64,000 bases of DNA from contig NZ_BAWM01000009.1 in assembly GCF_000759675.1 (NCBI RefSeq), positions 62,001 to 126,000 on the forward strand. The letters run 5' to 3'. Below, piece by piece: positions 61,994 to 64,000 of the stretch. Both the position numbers and the translations under genes were made by a program. Within the stretch, counting starts at the first letter, position 1, and the number at the start of each line of letters is the position of its first letter. This stretch comes from Neobacillus niacini (GTDB lineage Bacteria; Bacillota; Bacilli; Bacillales; Cytobacillaceae). The notes under the pieces were generated by a model. It saw only the letters and a list, made by a program, of their open reading frames with translations. It did not search any database and was not told the DNA's origin.

Positions 61994-63178
61994 CTATGCC
62001 TTTTGATATAAAGTCACTACGCACGCACCGCCAAGACCTAAGTTATGCTGAAGGGCAGTCCTTGCTCCTTCTACTTGCCGGTTACCCGCTGTTCCACGTA
62101 AATGCCAAACCAACTCTGTACATTGTGCCAAACCTGTTGCGCCAAGAGGGTGTCCTTTTGACATTAATCCTCCAGAGGGATTGATGACATATTTTCCTCC
62201 ATACGTATTCTCTCGGTCATTAATAAATTTCTCTGCTTCCCCTTCACCACAAAGGCCCAATCCCTCGTAAGTAATTACTTCATTTGGGGTAAAGCAATCG
62301 TGAAGCTCAACCACATCCACATCCTTTGGACCAATACCGGCTTTTTCATAAACCAGATTTGCAGCACGAGCTGTCATTCCACTGCCAACCAGGCGAAGAT
62401 TGTCTTCATAGCTGTCAGGTGTATCGGTTGTCATCGATTGAGCAACGATTTTTACCGCATGATCGATATTATGTTTTTTTGCAAAACGATCGCTGCAAAC
62501 AATAACCGCTGCTGCCCCACATGTTGGAGGACAAGCCATAAACCTAGTCAGCCCTGGGTATATAACAGGTGAATTCATGACCTCATCTAAATGAAGTTCT
62601 TTCGTAAACAAAGAATAAGGATTATTTATGGCATGTTTTCTTGACTTTACTGCTACTTTCCCGAAAATATCAGGATTGGCATCGTATTTTTCAAGATATT
62701 CTATTCCTGCAGCTCCGAATACTTTTATAGCAACTGGACCATCAGGTAACTCACTATTTAATTGATCAAAACGATTGTAAATCCATTGGAATGGCGATGT
62801 CCGATCTGTCCAATTATCTCCTAATGCCCCTGGCTTCATTTCTTCAAATCCAAAAGCTAGAACACTATCAGAGGAACCAGACTCCACTGCTTGTCGTGCC
62901 ATGTAAAGGGCTGTCGAACCAGAAGAGCAATTATTATTGACATTAATAATTGGAAACCCTGTCATTCCTACTTGATATAAAGCTGTTTGACCACAGGTGC
63001 TGTCGCCATAAACATAGCTGGCATATGCCTGTTCAATATCCGTTAAATCAATTCCTGCATCTTTCAAGGCCCCAGTGATCGCTTTTGATGCCATAATCTC
63101 ATAAGGTTCATTTTTTCCTGGCTTTTCAAATTTCACCATACTAACGCCAATAACATTTGCTTGCCTCGTCACAACCAT
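61994..63178 (-). CDS. Thiolase-fold protein (SCP-x/lipid-transfer type)
   Basis: 394 residues, AGGAGGTA before the ATG. Active-site block NNNCSSGSTALYMARQA, ELHDCFTPNE and GGLMSKGHPLGATG hold the nucleophilic Cys and catalytic His typical of SCPx-like thiolases, which work on branched or steroid-type acyl-CoAs. Cleavage of a 3-ketoacyl-CoA is likely. Confidence 0.88.
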   Translation of the reverse strand: MVVTRQANVIGVSMVKFEKPGKNEPYEIMASKAITGALKDAGIDLTDIEQAYASYVYGDSTCGQTALYQVGMTGFPIINVNNNCSSGSTALYMARQAVESGSSDSVLAFGFEEMKPGALGDNWTDRTSPFQWIYNRFDQLNSELPDGPVAIKVFGAAGIEYLEKYDANPDIFGKVAVKSRKHAINNPYSLFTKELHLDEVMNSPVIYPGLTRFMACPPTCGAAAVIVCSDRFAKKHNIDHAVKIVAQSMTTDTPDSYEDNLRLVGSGMTARAANLVYEKAGIGPKDVDVVELHDCFTPNEVITYEGLGLCGEGEAEKFINDRENTYGGKYVINPSGGLMSKGHPLGATGLAQCTELVWHLRGTAGNRQVEGARTALQHNLGLGGACVVTLYQKA

Positions 63179-63213
63179 TACCTCCTGTTTTTGTTTTTTT
63201 AGTTTGCTAGATT

Positions 63214-63984
63214 TTATCGAGGCGACATCCGAATTCCACCATCTAATCGAATAACTTCTCCATTTAAATATTCATGTTCCATAATAAAGGTCACCAGCTC
63301 CGCAAATTCAGATGGACGCCCTAATCGTTTCGGAAACTCAACACTATTCGCCAACTTTTGAATCACATTTTCAGGTAATGTATAGGCCATTGGTGTCATA
63401 AATAAGCCTGGAGCGATTGTGTTCACGCGAATACCCAGCCCTGATAAATCACGTGAAACTGGCAGTGTCATCCCAGCAACACCAGCTTTACTTGCACCGT
63501 ACGCTGCCTGCCCCATTTGTCCATCAAAGGCAGCGACCGAAGCAGTATTAATGATGACACCTCTTTCACCAGAGTCGGTGAGAGGTTCATTATTTTTCAT
63601 TTCATTTGCCGCTAGTCTTAATACATTAAATGTACCGATTAAATTAATCCCAATGACTCTATTAAAATCCTCGAGTGGTAAAACACCCTTTTTACCAATT
63701 GTTTTCCCTGGCGTCCCAACACCAGCGCAGTTTACACATATATGAATCGCTCCAAAGGCTTCAATCGTTTGGTTGATTCCCTTCTGAACGGATTCCTCAT
63801 CTGCTACATTCACTAATGCAAATTGTACATTCTCACCTAATTGTTCGACTGCTTCCTTTGCTTTCGTTTCATTTAAATCAAAAATAACAACCTTAGCGCC
63901 CTTCGCTACTAGTCTTGTGACTGTCGCCAACCCTAAACCTGAAGCTCCACCCGTTACCACTGCTACTTTGTCTGTTAAATTCAT
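63214..63984 (-). CDS. SDR-type 3-hydroxyacyl-CoA dehydrogenase
   Basis: 256 residues, AAGGAGATGATAGAAT before the ATG at the right edge. Nucleotide motif TGGASGLGLA, NTASVAAFDG (catalytic Ser) and YGASK (Tyr/Lys), with the C-terminal GEVIRLDGGIRMSPR as in type-10 17-beta-HSD/3-hydroxyacyl-CoA dehydrogenases. It makes the 3-ketoacyl-CoA for the thiolase downstream. More genes of the operon may lie beyond the window. Confidence 0.93.
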   Translation of the reverse strand: MNLTDKVAVVTGGASGLGLATVTRLVAKGAKVVIFDLNETKAKEAVEQLGENVQFALVNVADEESVQKGINQTIEAFGAIHICVNCAGVGTPGKTIGKKGVLPLEDFNRVIGINLIGTFNVLRLAANEMKNNEPLTDSGERGVIINTASVAAFDGQMGQAAYGASKAGVAGMTLPVSRDLSGLGIRVNTIAPGLFMTPMAYTLPENVIQKLANSVEFPKRLGRPSEFAELVTFIMEHEYLNGEVIRLDGGIRMSPR

Positions 63985-64000
63985 ATTCTATCATCTCCTT

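Overview
The window is low-GC chromosomal DNA from an endospore-forming member of the Bacillaceae (a Bacillus or Neobacillus-like genome). This rests on strong AAGGAGG-type ribosome binding sites, many TTG and GTG starts, a YjcZ-type small sporulation protein, a type B RNase P RNA, a large Bacillus-type SRP RNA, and homologues of many B. subtilis genes (kamA, yokU, yodR/S/T, rocG/gudB, nupNOPQ, swrC, yuiH, fdhD). The species is an inference.

Left part (0-14 kb): a YitT-type membrane protein cut by the window edge; a very large secreted lamin-tail/metallophosphoesterase; a tiny His/Asp/Cys-rich protein; a decayed patch with remnants of an EthD-type gene and an osmoprotectant ABC transporter; a second secreted metallophosphoesterase with a PQQ-type propeller, behind a HupE/UreJ-like membrane protein; glutamate dehydrogenase; a scrap of ornithine aminotransferase; and a LysP-type lysine permease.

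Lysine block (12.4-28.2 kb): a tightly packed ten-gene minus-strand run (CoA-transferase A and B, thiolase, two class III aminotransferases, aldehyde dehydrogenase, M81 peptidase-like protein, GNAT acetyltransferase, lysine 2,3-aminomutase, YokU). With the permease and GDH it reads as lysine -> beta-lysine -> acetylated 3-keto acid -> CoA ester -> 4-acetamidobutyrate -> GABA -> succinate. Next to it lies a second-type PLP synthase pdxS with its own textbook sigma-54 promoter, a destroyed pdxT, and a divergent PAS/AAA+/Fis sigma-54 activator. PLP supply thus seems tied to a pathway with three PLP enzymes.

Middle (28.8-46 kb): a DUF2089/SHOCT-like cassette, an ArsR-SRPBCC fusion regulator, a degenerate protein-kinase-like protein, a methyltransferase, and then a formate/molybdenum cluster (OFA-family transporter, DUF2294, FdhF/YdeP-type oxidoreductase, FdhD). 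Two places in this cluster carry the same 26-nt leader element followed by an intrinsic terminator, plus a third half-copy: a candidate undescribed attenuator. Then come an AlkD-like protein, an RND exporter, an unknown TIM-barrel protein and an unknown membrane protein.

Right part (46-64 kb): a guanosine-type ABC importer operon ending in a YuiH-like molybdoenzyme and a nucleoside phosphorylase; DoxX and YjcZ-like genes; rnpB and the SRP RNA gene only about 80 nt apart; a LacI-regulated sugar/inositol-type operon whose first oxidoreductase is frameshifted; and a fatty-acid or aromatic-acid CoA degradation operon running off the right edge. At least eight gene remnants lie between intact genes, so this region has seen much recent gene decay.
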